Below, piece by piece: positions 8,465-19,410 of a stretch of DNA of 61,771 nt (positions are counted from its first letter, which is position 1; each line of letters begins with the position of its first letter). Source of the DNA: Clostridium bornimense (lineage in GTDB: Bacteria; Bacillota; Clostridia; Clostridiales; Clostridiaceae). The notes under the pieces were generated by a model. It did no database searches. It was not told the DNA's origin and saw nothing but the letters and a program-made list of their open reading frames with translations. Both the position numbers and the translations under genes were made by a program. The stretch is taken from the NCBI RefSeq assembly GCF_018917145.1, contig NZ_JAHLOD010000021.1:1-61771 (forward strand), written 5' to 3'.

Positions 8465-11400
8465 ATGCCAAGAAATCAAGAACTTAAAAAGGTTTTAATT
8501 TTAGGATCAGGACCAATAATTATAGGGCAGGCTGCTGAGTTTGATTATTCAGGTACTCAAGCTTGTAAAGCGATAAAAGAAGAAGGGATTGAAACAATTT
8601 TAGTAAATTCAAATCCCGCTACAATAATGACAGATTCAAATACCGCAGATAAGGTTTATATAGAGCCATTAAAAGAAGATGTAATAGAAGAAATTATAAA
8701 AAAGGAAAAGCCAGATGGTATACTAGCAGGTTTCGGTGGGCAAACAGCATTAAATCTTGCAATGAACTTAAGAGATGATGGTATCTTAGATAAGTATTGT
8801 GTTAAGCTTTTAGGTACAAATGCAGATGCTATAAAGAAGGCTGAAGATAGAGAAGCTTTTAAGGAGCTTATGCTTGAAATTAATGAGCCAATTCCAGCAA
8901 GTATAATAGCTACACACTTAAAAGAGTGTGAAGAGTTTGTTGAAAAGACAGGTTTTCCAGTTATCATAAGACCAGCGTACACACTTGGTGGTACTGGTGG
9001 TGGTATAGCTAACAACATCACTGAGCTTAAGGAGATATGTACTAGGGGACTAAAAATGAGTCCTATAGGACAAATACTTTTAGAGCAATCAGTAGCAGGT
9101 TGGAAAGAAGTTGAGTATGAAGTTATAAGAGATGGAAAAGATAACTGTATTATAGTATGTAATATGGAAAACTTTGATCCAGTAGGAGTTCATACAGGAG
9201 ATTCTATAGTTATAGCGCCTTCTCAAACATTAACAGATAAAGAATATCATATGCTTAGAAGTGCAGCTACTAAGATTATAAGAAACTTAAAGATAGAGGG
9301 TGGATGTAATATTCAATATGCATTAAACCCAAATAGTCAACAATATGTTGTAATTGAAGTTAATCCAAGAGTTTCACGTTCATCTGCTCTTGCATCTAAA
9401 GCAGCAGGATACCCAATAGCAAAAATAGCTGCTAAGATAGCAATTGGGTATTCATTAGATGAACTTAAAAACTATGTAACTAAAAACTCATCAGCTTGTT
9501 TTGAACCAGCTCTTGATTATGTTGTAGTTAAGATACCAAAATGGCCATTTGATAAGTTTGTAACAGCAGAAAGAAAGCTTGGAACACAAATGAAAGCTAC
9601 TGGAGAAGTAATGAGTATTGACAGAAGCTTTGAAGCCGCACTTTTAAAAGGAATTACATCTCTTGAAGGTGGTCTTACAGCTATAAGACTTGAAAAGTTC
9701 ATATATATGAGAAAAGATGAACTTATTGAAAAGATAAAAATGCAAGACGATGAAAGAATTTTTGCTATAGCACAAGCAATGAGACAAGGTGCCACTGTAG
9801 ATGAAATTCATGAAATCACAAAGATTGATAAATGGTTTTTAAATGGACTTAAAAAGATAATTAAGATGGAAATGGCATTGAAAAATACTAATTTAGTAAA
9901 GAGACCTATAAGAGAAGCGAAAGAAATGGGCTTTACTAATAAAGAAATTGCTGCTTTAACAGAAAAATCAGAAGAAGAAATTGAAGAAATTTTAGAGAAA
10001 AATAATGTAAAGCCAGTATATAAAATAGTTGATACATGTGCAGGAGAATTTGAGGCAGCAACACCTTACTATTATTCTTGCTATGATTCAGAAGATGAAA
10101 ATGAAGTTACTGATAATAAGAAGATTATTGTTATTGGATCTGGTCCAATAAGAATAGGTCAAGGAATTGAATTTGATTATTGTTGTGTTCATGGTGTTTG
10201 GGGTATAAGAGAAGCTGGATTTAAATCAATAATTATAAATAATAACCCTGAAACAGTAAGTACAGATTTTGATACTTCTGATAAATTATATTTTGAATCT
10301 TTATATATAGATAGTGTTCTAGATATAATAAATAAAGAAAAACCATATGGAGTTGTGGTACAATTTGGTGGTCAAACAGCAATAAATCTTGCAGAAAAAT
10401 TAGATGCTAAAGGTATTAATATATTAGGAACAGGATTTAATGCTATAGATCTTGCTGAAGATAGAGAAAAGTTTGATGAATTCTTATCTGGTGTGGGAAT
10501 AGAATCACCAAAAGGATATGCAGCAACATCAGTAGGAGAAGCTTATGATGCTGTTGATAAATTAGGATATCCAGTAGTAGTAAGACCATCATATGTTATT
10601 GGTGGTAGAGCAATGCAAGTTGTTTATGATAGACCAACACTTCAAAGATATATGAGTGAAGCTGTAACATTATCAACAGAACATCCAGTATTAATAGATA
10701 AATATATTCAAGGAACAGAAATAGAAGTGGATGCGCTTTGTGATGGAGATAATATATTAATTCCTGGAATAATGCAACATATTGAAAGAACAGGGGTGCA
10801 TTCAGGGGATTCAATAACTGTTTATCCAGAATATAGTCTTCCAGATAATATTGTTGAAGATTTAGTAACTTATACAGAAAAGATTGCAAAAGGGTTAAAT
10901 ATAAGAGGACTAGTAAATATTCAATATGTATATGATGGAGAAAAAGTTTTAGTTATTGAAGTTAATCCAAGAGCATCAAGAACAGTACCAATATTATCTA
11001 AGGTTACAAATATTCCAATGGTTAAGGTAGCAGTTAAGATAATGCTTGGTATGAAACTTGCTGATATGGAATATGGCACTGGATTAAATAAAGAAGCTAA
11101 ACTTCATGCTGTTAAAGTACCAGTATTCTCTAACGAAAAGTTAGTTAATGTTGACACTTACTTAGGACCTGAAATGAAGTCTACTGGGGAAGTTTTAGGT
11201 GTTGATAAAGATTTAGATGTAGCTTTATATAAAGGTTTTGTTGCAAGTAATATTAATATATGTACAGAAGGAAACTTATTTGTTTCTTTAAGAGATGTAG
11301 ATAAAGAAGAAGGTATAGATCTAGTTAAAAAATATATGGAATTAGGATTTAAGGTTTATTCTAATGATGAGACATTAAATTACCTAAGAAACAAAGGTAT

Positions 11401-11656
11401 TGAAGCAGATGAAATGTCATTAAGTGAAATTATTGATACAATACCTGAAGGAAATATAAGTATAATAATAAATACTCCAACAAAAGGAAACAATGTTGGA
11501 ACAAAAGGATTTAAAATAAGAAGAAGAGCAGCAGAATATAAGATTCCTGTGTTTACTTGTATTGATACAGCAGAAAGTTATTTAAAAGCTATAAATGTTA
11601 AAAAAGTAGGAAAAAAAGTAGAATACAAGGCAATGAATGAGTATTTTGATAAATAA
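8465..11656 (+). CDS. carB: Carbamoyl-phosphate synthase large subunit
   Basis: Makes carbamoyl phosphate from bicarbonate, ammonia and two ATP. Its two homologous ATP-grasp halves are obvious: the repeated GSGPI(I/R)IGQ (near residues 14 and 560), GGQTA(L/I)NLA and EVNPR segments, ending in an MGS-type allosteric domain. The length of 1063 residues is normal. The start follows TAGGGAGGA, 19 bases after carA. It is the last gene of the unit and is followed by a terminator. Confidence 0.97.
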   Translation: MPRNQELKKVLILGSGPIIIGQAAEFDYSGTQACKAIKEEGIETILVNSNPATIMTDSNTADKVYIEPLKEDVIEEIIKKEKPDGILAGFGGQTALNLAMNLRDDGILDKYCVKLLGTNADAIKKAEDREAFKELMLEINEPIPASIIATHLKECEEFVEKTGFPVIIRPAYTLGGTGGGIANNITELKEICTRGLKMSPIGQILLEQSVAGWKEVEYEVIRDGKDNCIIVCNMENFDPVGVHTGDSIVIAPSQTLTDKEYHMLRSAATKIIRNLKIEGGCNIQYALNPNSQQYVVIEVNPRVSRSSALASKAAGYPIAKIAAKIAIGYSLDELKNYVTKNSSACFEPALDYVVVKIPKWPFDKFVTAERKLGTQMKATGEVMSIDRSFEAALLKGITSLEGGLTAIRLEKFIYMRKDELIEKIKMQDDERIFAIAQAMRQGATVDEIHEITKIDKWFLNGLKKIIKMEMALKNTNLVKRPIREAKEMGFTNKEIAALTEKSEEEIEEILEKNNVKPVYKIVDTCAGEFEAATPYYYSCYDSEDENEVTDNKKIIVIGSGPIRIGQGIEFDYCCVHGVWGIREAGFKSIIINNNPETVSTDFDTSDKLYFESLYIDSVLDIINKEKPYGVVVQFGGQTAINLAEKLDAKGINILGTGFNAIDLAEDREKFDEFLSGVGIESPKGYAATSVGEAYDAVDKLGYPVVVRPSYVIGGRAMQVVYDRPTLQRYMSEAVTLSTEHPVLIDKYIQGTEIEVDALCDGDNILIPGIMQHIERTGVHSGDSITVYPEYSLPDNIVEDLVTYTEKIAKGLNIRGLVNIQYVYDGEKVLVIEVNPRASRTVPILSKVTNIPMVKVAVKIMLGMKLADMEYGTGLNKEAKLHAVKVPVFSNEKLVNVDTYLGPEMKSTGEVLGVDKDLDVALYKGFVASNINICTEGNLFVSLRDVDKEEGIDLVKKYMELGFKVYSNDETLNYLRNKGIEADEMSLSEIIDTIPEGNISIIINTPTKGNNVGTKGFKIRRRAAEYKIPVFTCIDTAESYLKAINVKKVGKKVEYKAMNEYFDK

Positions 11657-11668
11657 TTTATTTAAAGG

Positions 11669-11700
11669 AGCTGTTGCACGAAAGTGTAGCAGCTTTTTTC
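11669..11700 (+). terminator. Terminator after carB
   Basis: An 11-pair stem, AGCTGTTGCAC with GTGTAGCAGCT (two G-U pairs), is capped by GAAA and followed by six T. The central 17 bases CTGTTGCACGAAAGTGT recur exactly in the terminator at 61587-61623. The following gap to 11886 holds a short solo ATTGTGAATTG fragment of the heptamer repeats and a promoter. Confidence 0.9.
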
Positions 11701-11780
11701 ATAGGATGTAACTATACATTGATGGAGGGATTTTCATCATAATTGTGAATTGAAAAATATATTAAAATACGATAGAGGCT

Positions 11781-11809
11781 TTAACTTTTATAAAAAAATA
11801 TTGTATAAT
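11781..11809 (+). promoter_or_regulatory. Likely promoter of the 11887 gene
   Basis: TTAACT (11781-11786) and TATAAT (11804-11809) are 17 bases apart. The -10 box is perfect and the -35 box weak. Confidence 0.5.
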
Positions 11810-11886
11810 CATAAAATATAGTATCATTTATAATGATTTATAGTATAATTAAGATAATTAACAATAATACTGGGGGAGGAAATCCG

Positions 11887-12687
11887 ATGGCGAAACCAAG
11901 TATATTTAGTAGCAATTATAGAAAAGAAGTAAAAAGAAAACGAAATAGGAGAATTGCCTTAATTATAATTATTATTTTAATAGTTACTGGTGGGGGATTG
12001 TTCATTATTAAAAAATCTGATATAAAATCTATGATGCAATCTTTTAAGTCGCATAAGAGTGAAGAAAAAGAAAGTAAGGAATCACCAAAAGACAATACAA
12101 AAGATGAAAAATCAGAAGAAAAAGATAAAGTTGAAGATAAGAAGGAAGAAAACAAAAAAATAGAAGCAACTCTTCCAAGTAATGAGCAGATAACATTAGA
12201 AATAGATAAAGATAATAAAATAGTATCAATAGAAAGTAATAATTCTAATTTAGAGAGTATACTTAATGAAAGTAGTAATAAAGCTGTTTTATATGATAAA
12301 AATGAGCAAACTATGGCTTTAGTTGATAACTTAGGAAATGTTTCAGATATAACATATAAACAATATAAATCAACAAGAGGAAGTATTACAACAAGAGAAA
12401 ATATGCTTTCAGGTAATAGTGATTTCGATTGGACTAGAGACCCTAAATTTGCAGGTGATAATCTAATAATTTATTCTAGTGCTTTACCTTGGTTTAAAGA
12501 TGAACTATATTTATGGAAGTATGATATAACTACAGGAGAACATAATACATTAAGTGTTCAAGGATCTTCATTATTTGGAGGCAGCAGTGTATCTATCGAT
12601 GAATATGTAGAAGGAAAAGGTCTAAAAGTTATAGTAAATAATGTTACTTATTATGTAGATGATACAGGAATAGTTAGTGGAGAATAA
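11887..12687 (+). CDS. Single-pass membrane protein of unknown function
   Basis: 266 residues. A short basic N-terminus (RKEVKRKRNRR) precedes one membrane segment rich in Ile (about residues 25-42), then a Lys/Glu/Ser-rich linker (about residues 50-100) and a C-terminal domain of about 165 residues that should lie outside the membrane. The start is ATG 11887, placed seven bases after GGGGGAGG; an in-frame ATG 54 bases earlier has no ribosome site. The downstream gene starts four bases after its stop, so they are probably cotranscribed. I do not recognise the C-terminal domain. Confidence 0.75.
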   Translation: MAKPSIFSSNYRKEVKRKRNRRIALIIIIILIVTGGGLFIIKKSDIKSMMQSFKSHKSEEKESKESPKDNTKDEKSEEKDKVEDKKEENKKIEATLPSNEQITLEIDKDNKIVSIESNNSNLESILNESSNKAVLYDKNEQTMALVDNLGNVSDITYKQYKSTRGSITTRENMLSGNSDFDWTRDPKFAGDNLIIYSSALPWFKDELYLWKYDITTGEHNTLSVQGSSLFGGSSVSIDEYVEGKGLKVIVNNVTYYVDDTGIVSGE

Positions 12688-12691
12688 GGTT

Positions 12692-13501
12692 ATGAAAATA
12701 GGTATGTCTAGTGCATGTTTTTATCCAGATCTTTTATTAGAAGATCAGATAAGAAAAATAGCTAATTTATCTTTTGATGTATGTGAAGTGTTTATTAACA
12801 CTTTGTCTGAGACCAAAGAGGATTTTGTAAAAAGATTAAATGAAATAGCAGTAGAGAACAATTTGCAAGTTAATTCTATTCATGGATTTTCTTCATGGTT
12901 TGAACCATATCTTTTTGATCCTTATAAAAGAAGAAGAGAAGATATGCTAGACTACTTTAAAAGCTTATGCAAAGCAAGTAAAATATTAGGTAGTAATATA
13001 TATACATTTCATGGAATGAGGTTAACTGAATTTGAAAATCTCAATATGAGTTTGATAATGGATGTTATGAAGGAAATGTATTATATAGCAGGAGAAAATG
13101 ATGTTAAAATTGCTATGGAAAATGTGTCTTGGGCAATGAGTAGTAAAACTTCATATTTAGAATATTTAATAGAAAATTCTAAAGTACCTATTTATTTTAC
13201 TTTAGATGTAAAGCAGGCCTATAGAGCTAATATAAATCCTTTAGATTATATATCCATAATGAAAGATAGGATAATTAATCTCCATCTTAATGATAGAGAT
13301 GAGGAAAATTCATGTCTTTTACCAGGAGTAGGAAAGGTAGACTTTCATGAAATACTTAAGGAATTAAAAAAAGTTGGATATAAAGGTAATGGGATTATAG
13401 AAGTTTATAATGAAAATTTTAAAACTGATGAAGAAGTAATAGCAAGTAAGAAATATATGGAGTCAATTGTTAAGATGGCTAATAGACGAGTTATAGAATA
13501 A
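12692..13501 (+). CDS. Sugar phosphate isomerase/epimerase (AP endonuclease 2-type TIM barrel)
   Basis: 269 residues with the fold pattern of the xylose isomerase-like/AP endonuclease family 2 barrel: strand-end motifs VNSIHGFS, YTFHGMRL, IAMENVSW, YFTLDVKQA, NLHLNDRD and GIIEVYNE supply metal-binding Glu, His and Asp. The substrate is unknown. ATG 12692 is preferred because it follows AATAAGG right after the previous stop; a GTG at 12677 would overlap that gene. DNA-repair endonuclease activity is unlikely, since the typical Nfo metal-site set is incomplete. Confidence 0.75.
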   Translation: MKIGMSSACFYPDLLLEDQIRKIANLSFDVCEVFINTLSETKEDFVKRLNEIAVENNLQVNSIHGFSSWFEPYLFDPYKRRREDMLDYFKSLCKASKILGSNIYTFHGMRLTEFENLNMSLIMDVMKEMYYIAGENDVKIAMENVSWAMSSKTSYLEYLIENSKVPIYFTLDVKQAYRANINPLDYISIMKDRIINLHLNDRDEENSCLLPGVGKVDFHEILKELKKVGYKGNGIIEVYNENFKTDEEVIASKKYMESIVKMANRRVIE

Positions 13502-13506
13502 CTACG

Positions 13507-13536
13507 TTGTAATAGATAAAAAAACTATGTTATAAT
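13507..13536 (+). promoter_or_regulatory. Promoter of tig
   Basis: TTGTAA (13507-13512) and a perfect TATAAT (13531-13536) with an 18-base spacer, 42 bases before the trigger factor start. Confidence 0.65.
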
Positions 13537-13577
13537 AATATGGTTAATAGGTAATTAGGTTTAGGAGGAAGAAAATA

Positions 13578-14864
13578 ATGAAAACAACTTTGGAAAACAT
13601 AGAAAAAAATATAGTAAAGGTAACGGTAACTGTAGAAGCAGAACAATTAGCTACAGCTGTTAACGAAGCTTATAAGAAAAATGTTAAGCAATTTAACATC
13701 CCAGGATTCAGAAAAGGAAAAGCTCCATTAATGATTATAAAGAAAATGTATGGAGAAGATATCTTCAATGGTGAAGCAGGAGAAATAGTTGTTAATAAGA
13801 CTTTACATAACGCAGTAATAGAAAACAACTTAAAGGTTGTAGAAATTACAAATGTTAATATAGAACAATGTGAAACTGGTAAGGAATTCATATATACTGC
13901 AGAAATAGTTACATTACCAGAAGTAACTCTTGGTGAATACAAAGGTGTAGAAGTAGAAAAATCAGCAGTAGAAGTTACTGATGAAGAAGTAGAAGCTGAT
14001 ATAAATGCAATGAGAGAACAAAATGCTAGAATCGAAGTTAAAGAAGGAGAAATCGCTGATGGTGATATCGCAGTAATTGACTTCGAAGGATTTGTTGATG
14101 GTGTTGCTTTTGAAGGTGGAAAAGGAGAAGATTATTCACTAACAATAGGATCACATACTTTCATTGATACTTTTGAAGAACAATTAGTAGGATTAAAAGC
14201 TGGAGATTCAAAAGACGTTGTAGTTACTTTCCCAGAACAATATGGAAAAGAAGAATTAAACGGAAAAGAAGCAACTTTCAAAGTTGTAGTTAAAGAAGTA
14301 AAGGTTAAAGAATTACCAGAAGTAGATGATGAATTTGTAAAAGAAGTTTCTGAATTCAATACAGTTGCAGAATTAAAAGAAGATACAAAGAAGAAAATGT
14401 TAGAGTATAAAGAACATACTGCTAAGCACGAATTTGAAGAAAAAGTTTTATCAGCAGTAACTGAAAATGCAACAATTGATATTCCAGAAGTTATGATAGA
14501 AAAAGAAATCGATGCTATGGTTAGAGATTTAGAACAAAGATTAAAGTATCAAGGATTAGACATGGAAGGATACTTAAAGTACACTAACTCAACAATGGAT
14601 AAAGTTAAAGATTACATGAAAGAAAGTGCTGAAAAGAGAGTTAGAACTGATTTAGTTATCGGTGAAATAGCAAAAGCAGAAGATATTAAAGTAACTGATG
14701 AAGAAATAAAAGAAAAAGCTACAGAACTTGCAAAACAATGGGGTGCAGGCGAAGTTGAAAAGAATGCTGAAATGCTAATGAACATGCAAAAACAATACTT
14801 AACAGTTGATATAATCAACAAAAAAGTAATTGACTTATTAGTATCAAATGCAAAAGCTGTTTAA
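13578..14864 (+). CDS. tig: Trigger factor
   Basis: Ribosome-bound chaperone and prolyl isomerase. The N-terminal ribosome-docking signature NIPGFRKGKAPL lies near residues 40-51, the FKBP-type domain (GDIAVIDFEGFVDG to LVGLKAGD) spans about 155-245, and a helical C-terminal chaperone domain follows. The length of 428 residues is typical. The start follows TTAGGAGGAAG. It stands directly before clpP-clpX, the usual order in Firmicutes. Confidence 0.97.
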   Translation: MKTTLENIEKNIVKVTVTVEAEQLATAVNEAYKKNVKQFNIPGFRKGKAPLMIIKKMYGEDIFNGEAGEIVVNKTLHNAVIENNLKVVEITNVNIEQCETGKEFIYTAEIVTLPEVTLGEYKGVEVEKSAVEVTDEEVEADINAMREQNARIEVKEGEIADGDIAVIDFEGFVDGVAFEGGKGEDYSLTIGSHTFIDTFEEQLVGLKAGDSKDVVVTFPEQYGKEELNGKEATFKVVVKEVKVKELPEVDDEFVKEVSEFNTVAELKEDTKKKMLEYKEHTAKHEFEEKVLSAVTENATIDIPEVMIEKEIDAMVRDLEQRLKYQGLDMEGYLKYTNSTMDKVKDYMKESAEKRVRTDLVIGEIAKAEDIKVTDEEIKEKATELAKQWGAGEVEKNAEMLMNMQKQYLTVDIINKKVIDLLVSNAKAV

Positions 14865-14918
14865 TTTTTTAATAAGTGATTAAAATAATACAATTTGTAT
14901 AAAATATATAGTAGAGTT

Positions 14919-14950
14919 AAAATTGCTGGAGTTAATCTGGCAATTTTATT
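14919..14950 (+). terminator. Likely terminator after tig
   Basis: AAAATTGC (14919-14926) pairs with GCAATTTT (14940-14947), followed by ATT. The T run is short, so some read-through into clpP is possible. Confidence 0.6.
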
Positions 14951-15022
14951 ACCTATTTAAAAAATATATAGATTATTTTGACAATGTTGTTTAAAATATA
15001 TATTAAGGAGGAGGGAAATATT

Positions 15023-15601
15023 ATGAGTTTAGTTCCTATGGTAGTTGAGCAAACAAGTAGAGGCGAAAGATCTTATGATATATATTCTAGATTATTAAAG
15101 GATAGAATTATTTTCTTAGGTGAAGAGGTAAATGATGTATCTGCAAACTTGGTAATTGCTCAGTTATTATTTTTAGAAGCAGAGGATCCAGATAAGGATA
15201 TATGCTTATATATTAACAGTCCTGGAGGATCAATAACAGCAGGTATGGGAATATATGATACTATGAATTATATAAAACCAGATGTATCAACTATTTGTGT
15301 TGGTATGGCTGCGTCTATGGGTGCATTTTTATTAGCAGCTGGTGCTAAAGGAAAAAGATTTGCATTGCCAAATAGTGAAATAATGATTCACCAACCATTA
15401 GGTGGTTTCCAAGGGCAGGCTACAGATATAGGCATTCATGCTGATAGAATATTAACTATAAAGAAAAACCTTAATAAAATATTAAGTGAAAGAACTGGTC
15501 AAAGTTTAGAAACAATAGAAAAAGATACAGAAAGAGATAACTTTATGAGTGCAATAGCGGCAAAGGAATATGGCCTTGTTGACGAAGTAATCTCAAGGTA
15601 A
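15023..15601 (+). CDS. clpP: ATP-dependent Clp protease proteolytic subunit
   Basis: Serine peptidase chamber used by ClpX and other Clp ATPases. Catalytic Ser98 (GMAASMG), His123 (MIHQPLGG) and the Asp in ERDNFMS are at the standard places when numbering from ATG 15023. That start follows AAGGAGGAGGG and gives 192 residues, the normal length; the ATG 45 bases upstream would add a tail absent from the family. No CtsR or CIRCE operator is evident upstream. clpX follows after 20 bases. Confidence 0.97.
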   Translation: MSLVPMVVEQTSRGERSYDIYSRLLKDRIIFLGEEVNDVSANLVIAQLLFLEAEDPDKDICLYINSPGGSITAGMGIYDTMNYIKPDVSTICVGMAASMGAFLLAAGAKGKRFALPNSEIMIHQPLGGFQGQATDIGIHADRILTIKKNLNKILSERTGQSLETIEKDTERDNFMSAIAAKEYGLVDEVISR

Positions 15602-15621
15602 TAACCTAGCGAGGTGTAGAT

Positions 15622-16899
15622 ATGGCTAAAGTTGACGAAAAGAAAAATTTAAAATGTTCCTTTTGTGGCAAAAATCAAGAGGCAGTAAGAAGATTAATCG
15701 CTGGACCAGGAGTTTATATTTGTGATGAATGTATAGAACTATGTTCAGAGATAATAAGTGATGAATTAGAAGATGCAACTACTTCAGCAGACTTATCTTC
15801 TCTTCCAAAGCCTGTAGAAATAAAAAGTTATTTAGATCAATATGTAATTGGTCAAGAAGAAGCTAAAAGATCTCTTGCAGTTGCAGTATATAATCACTAT
15901 AAGAGAGTAAATTCAAATCTATCTACAGATGATGTAGAGTTACAAAAAAGTAACATATTGTTTTTAGGACCTACTGGAAGCGGTAAAACATATATGGCAC
16001 AAACTCTTGCTAAGTTTTTAAATGTACCTTTTGCAATAGCTGATGCTACTACTCTTACTGAAGCAGGATACGTTGGAGAAGATGTTGAAAATATTCTTTT
16101 AAAACTTATTCAAAATGCTGATTATGATATAGAAAAAGCTGAAAAAGGTATCATATATATAGATGAGATAGATAAGATTGCTAGAAAGTCTGAAAATCCT
16201 TCAATAACACGTGACGTGTCTGGAGAAGGTGTACAACAGGCATTACTTAAGATATTAGAAGGTACTACAGCATCAGTACCACCACAAGGGGGAAGAAAAC
16301 ATCCTCATCAAGAATTTATACAAATAAATACAACTAATATATTATTTATTTGTAGTGGTGCTTTTGATGGTATAGAAAAAATAATAGAAAAGAGAAACAG
16401 TAAAAGTTCTTTAGGATTTGGTGCTGAAATAGCATCAAAAAAAGAAAAGGCTGTAGGAGAAGTTTTAAAAGATGTTATGCCAGGTGACTTACTTAAATTT
16501 GGTTTAATCCCAGAGTTTGTTGGAAGATTACCAATAGTGGTTACATTGGAATCATTAGATGAAAAAGCTTTAGTGAAAATACTTCATGAGCCTAAAAATG
16601 CTTTAGTTAAACAATATAAGAAGCTACTTAAAATGGATGATGTTGAATTAGAATTTAAGGAAGATGCATTATATGAAATAGCTAAAGAAGCAATTAGTAG
16701 AAATACTGGTGCTAGAGGGTTAAGAGCGATTATTGAAGATGTAATGAAAGAAATAATGTATGATATACCTTCAAGAGGAGATATAGCTAAGGTTGTAATT
16801 ACAAAAGAAACAATAAAGAATAAAAAACCAGAGCTTATTTATAAAGATGGTACAGTTAAACTTAAAGAAGGCAATGGCGATGGTACAGAGACAGCATAA
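15622..16899 (+). CDS. clpX: ATP-dependent Clp protease ATP-binding subunit ClpX
   Basis: AAA+ unfoldase feeding ClpP. The N-terminal C4 zinc finger (CSFCGK and CDECIELC), Walker A GPTGSGKT, Walker [11 protein letters not shown] and the [17 protein letters not shown] segment are all present. The ClpP-docking loop reads LGF (SSLGFGAE) rather than the usual IGF, a mild change. The length of 425 residues is normal. The start follows a GAGGTG ribosome site 20 bases after clpP. Confidence 0.97.
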   Translation: MAKVDEKKNLKCSFCGKNQEAVRRLIAGPGVYICDECIELCSEIISDELEDATTSADLSSLPKPVEIKSYLDQYVIGQEEAKRSLAVAVYNHYKRVNSNLSTDDVELQKSNILFLGPTGSGKTYMAQTLAKFLNVPFAIADATTLTEAGYVGEDVENILLKLIQNADYDIEKAEKGIIYIDEIDKIARKSENPSITRDVSGEGVQQALLKILEGTTASVPPQGGRKHPHQEFIQINTTNILFICSGAFDGIEKIIEKRNSKSSLGFGAEIASKKEKAVGEVLKDVMPGDLLKFGLIPEFVGRLPIVVTLESLDEKALVKILHEPKNALVKQYKKLLKMDDVELEFKEDALYEIAKEAISRNTGARGLRAIIEDVMKEIMYDIPSRGDIAKVVITKETIKNKKPELIYKDGTVKLKEGNGDGTETA

Positions 16900-16928
16900 T
16901 AAGTACTATAGATGATATAAATTTTATT

Positions 16929-16965
16929 AACACTGTGTATATAAATAAATACACAGTGTTATTTT
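16929..16965 (+). terminator. Terminator after clpX
   Basis: A 12-base perfect stem, AACACTGTGTAT with ATACACAGTGTT, with an eight-base loop and the T-rich tail ATTTTG. Confidence 0.85.
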
Positions 16966-16977
16966 GTTAAGTAGGAT

Positions 16978-17006
16978 TTGAAATATTTTATATTTATATG
17001 TATAAT
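16978..17006 (+). promoter_or_regulatory. Promoter of lon
   Basis: TTGAAA (16978-16983) and TATAAT (17001-17006) separated by 17 bases, between the clpX terminator and lon. Confidence 0.7.
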
Positions 17007-17089
17007 TAATAACACTAATAATTATTAAAAATTTATTTAATTGTAAATTGTTTATTGAGCATAAGATTAATAAAGACAGGAGTGAGATT

Positions 17090-19408
17090 ATGGAAAGAGA
17101 AAAGAGGGTTCTCCCTTTAATCCCACTAAGAGGTTTAACTATTTTTCCTAATATGGTTATTCACTTTGATGTAGGTAGAGAGAAATCAATTGCAGCACTA
17201 GAAAAAGCGATGGTGAATGGACAGTACATAGTTTTATGTACTCAAAAGGATGTTAGAACAGAAAATCCTAAAGCCGATGAAATTTATGAAGTAGGAACTC
17301 TTGCATCAATTAAGCAAATATTAAAACTACCAGGCGAAGCTGTTAGAGTTTTAGTTGAAGGTGAAAAGAGAGTTAATATTTTAGAATATAAACAAGATGA
17401 TCCTTATATAAAAGTTGAAGTTGAAGTTGTTGAAGAAGATGAGTGTGAAATAACAGATGAACACGAAGCTTTAATGAGAATGGTTAAAGATCTTTTTTCA
17501 CAATATGTTAAAGTAAGTGGTGTACTTCCACCAGAAGTCATTACAAATATTGAAGACATAATGGAACCAGGTAGATTAGGGGATGTTATTTCTTCTTATA
17601 TATCTTTAAATGGAGAAAAGAAACAAGAGATTTTAGAAAGTATTGATGAAAAAGTAAGATTAGAAAAGATAATTGAAATCTTAAAGAAAGAAATAGATAT
17701 AGTAAGATTAGAAAAGAAACTAAATCAAAAAGTTAAGAAGAATATAGATAAAGTCCAAAAAGAATACTACTTAAAAGAACAATTAAAAGTTATACAAGAA
17801 GAATTAGACGAAGATGATGAAGATAAGAAAGCTATAAAAGCATATAAAGCTAAGATTAATAAAGCAAAGATGCCTAAAGAAGTGAAAGAAAAGGCTTTAA
17901 GTGAAGTAAATAGATTGAAAACTGTCGGTGGATATTCATCTGAAGGCGGAGTTATAAAAAGTTACTTAGATTGGTTAGTAGAATTACCATGGTCTAAAGA
18001 AACAAAGGATATTTTAGATGTTAAAAAGGCTAAAGAAGTATTAGACAATGAGCATTATGGACTAAAAGATGTTAAAGAAAGAATTTTAGAATATATAGCA
18101 GTAAAGAGTATGTCTAAATCTTCAAAAGGACCTATTCTTTGTTTAGTTGGACCTCCAGGAGTTGGTAAGACATCTATTGCACGTTCTATTGCTAAGGCTG
18201 TTAATAGAAACTTTGTAAGAATGTCTTTAGGTGGAGTTAGTGACGAAGCAGATATAAGAGGACATAGAAAAACTTATATAGGAGCTATTCCAGGAAGAAT
18301 TATATATGGTTTAAAACAAGCTGGAAGTAAAAATCCATTATTCTTATTAGATGAAATAGATAAGATTAGTAATAGCTATAAAGGAAATCCTGCAGATGCT
18401 TTATTAGAAGTATTAGATTCAGAGCAAAATTCAACTTTTAGAGATCATTATTTAGAAGTAGATTTTGATTTATCAAAAGTTATGTTTATAATAACAGCAA
18501 ATACTTTAGAAACTATTCCAAGACCATTGTTAGATAGAATGGAAATAATCGAAGTATCAGGGTATACTACAGAGGAGAAGTTTAATATTGCTAAAAAGTA
18601 TTTAGTTCCGAAGGAATTAAAAGAACATGATGTTGAAGGAAAGATATTATTTAGTGATAAGGCTTTATATAGCATAATTGAGAATTATACTAGAGAATCT
18701 GGAGTAAGAAGTTTAGAAAGAAAAATTGCCAGGGTAATAAGAAGAGCTATTAAGGAAATAGTTGAAGGTAAAAAGAAGAAGATAAATATAACTGTAAATC
18801 ACATAAAGAAGTATTTAGGTGAAGAAATTTATAGAATAGATGAAGTTGATAATAAAGATAAAGTTGGAGTAGTCAATGGAATGGCTTGGACTGCATATGG
18901 TGGAGACACATTACCAGTAGAAGCTGTAGCAATGCCTGGAAATGGTAAATTGATTCTAACTGGTCAATTAGGAGATGTTATGCAAGAATCTGCAAAAGCA
19001 GCTTTCTCTTATGTAAGAGCAAATTGTGAAAAGTATGGAATAGATGTGGATTTCTATAAAAATAAAGATATACATATCCATGCACCGGAAGGGGCAGTTC
19101 CAAAAGATGGACCATCAGCAGGTGTTGCAATGATAACATCTATGGTATCAGCTCTTAGTGGAAAACTAGTAAGACACAATGTTGCAATGACTGGAGAAAT
19201 AACACTTACAGGAAAAGTTTTACCTATAGGTGGACTAAAAGAAAAGACATTAGCATCATATAGAGCAGGAATAGATACTATCATTATTCCTAAAAAGAAT
19301 GAAAAAGATTTAGATAAGATACCTAAAAATGTATTAAACAATATTAAGGTAATAGCAGCAGAAGAAATAAGTACAGTGCTGGAAAATGCAATTATTGGAG
19401 GAAAATAA
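17090..19408 (+). CDS. lon: ATP-dependent protease Lon (LonA type)
   Basis: Cytoplasmic AAA+ serine protease. The N-terminal LON substrate domain begins [10 protein letters not shown], then come a coiled region, Walker [10 protein letters not shown] (near residue 353), the Walker B segment [10 protein letters not shown], and the protease domain with catalytic Ser676 (PKDGPSAG) and Lys719 (GGLKEK). It is 772 residues from ATG 17090, which has AGGAG upstream; the in-frame TTG at 17048 is rejected. engB follows three bases after the stop. Confidence 0.96.
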   Translation: MEREKRVLPLIPLRGLTIFPNMVIHFDVGREKSIAALEKAMVNGQYIVLCTQKDVRTENPKADEIYEVGTLASIKQILKLPGEAVRVLVEGEKRVNILEYKQDDPYIKVEVEVVEEDECEITDEHEALMRMVKDLFSQYVKVSGVLPPEVITNIEDIMEPGRLGDVISSYISLNGEKKQEILESIDEKVRLEKIIEILKKEIDIVRLEKKLNQKVKKNIDKVQKEYYLKEQLKVIQEELDEDDEDKKAIKAYKAKINKAKMPKEVKEKALSEVNRLKTVGGYSSEGGVIKSYLDWLVELPWSKETKDILDVKKAKEVLDNEHYGLKDVKERILEYIAVKSMSKSSKGPILCLVGPPGVGKTSIARSIAKAVNRNFVRMSLGGVSDEADIRGHRKTYIGAIPGRIIYGLKQAGSKNPLFLLDEIDKISNSYKGNPADALLEVLDSEQNSTFRDHYLEVDFDLSKVMFIITANTLETIPRPLLDRMEIIEVSGYTTEEKFNIAKKYLVPKELKEHDVEGKILFSDKALYSIIENYTRESGVRSLERKIARVIRRAIKEIVEGKKKKINITVNHIKKYLGEEIYRIDEVDNKDKVGVVNGMAWTAYGGDTLPVEAVAMPGNGKLILTGQLGDVMQESAKAAFSYVRANCEKYGIDVDFYKNKDIHIHAPEGAVPKDGPSAGVAMITSMVSALSGKLVRHNVAMTGEITLTGKVLPIGGLKEKTLASYRAGIDTIIIPKKNEKDLDKIPKNVLNNIKVIAAEEISTVLENAIIGGK

Positions 19409-19410
19409 AT

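Noticed and set aside
14978-15006. TTGACA with TATTAA as a clpP promoter
   Set aside because: The implied transcript start would fall after the clpP ribosome site, so it cannot drive this gene as drawn.
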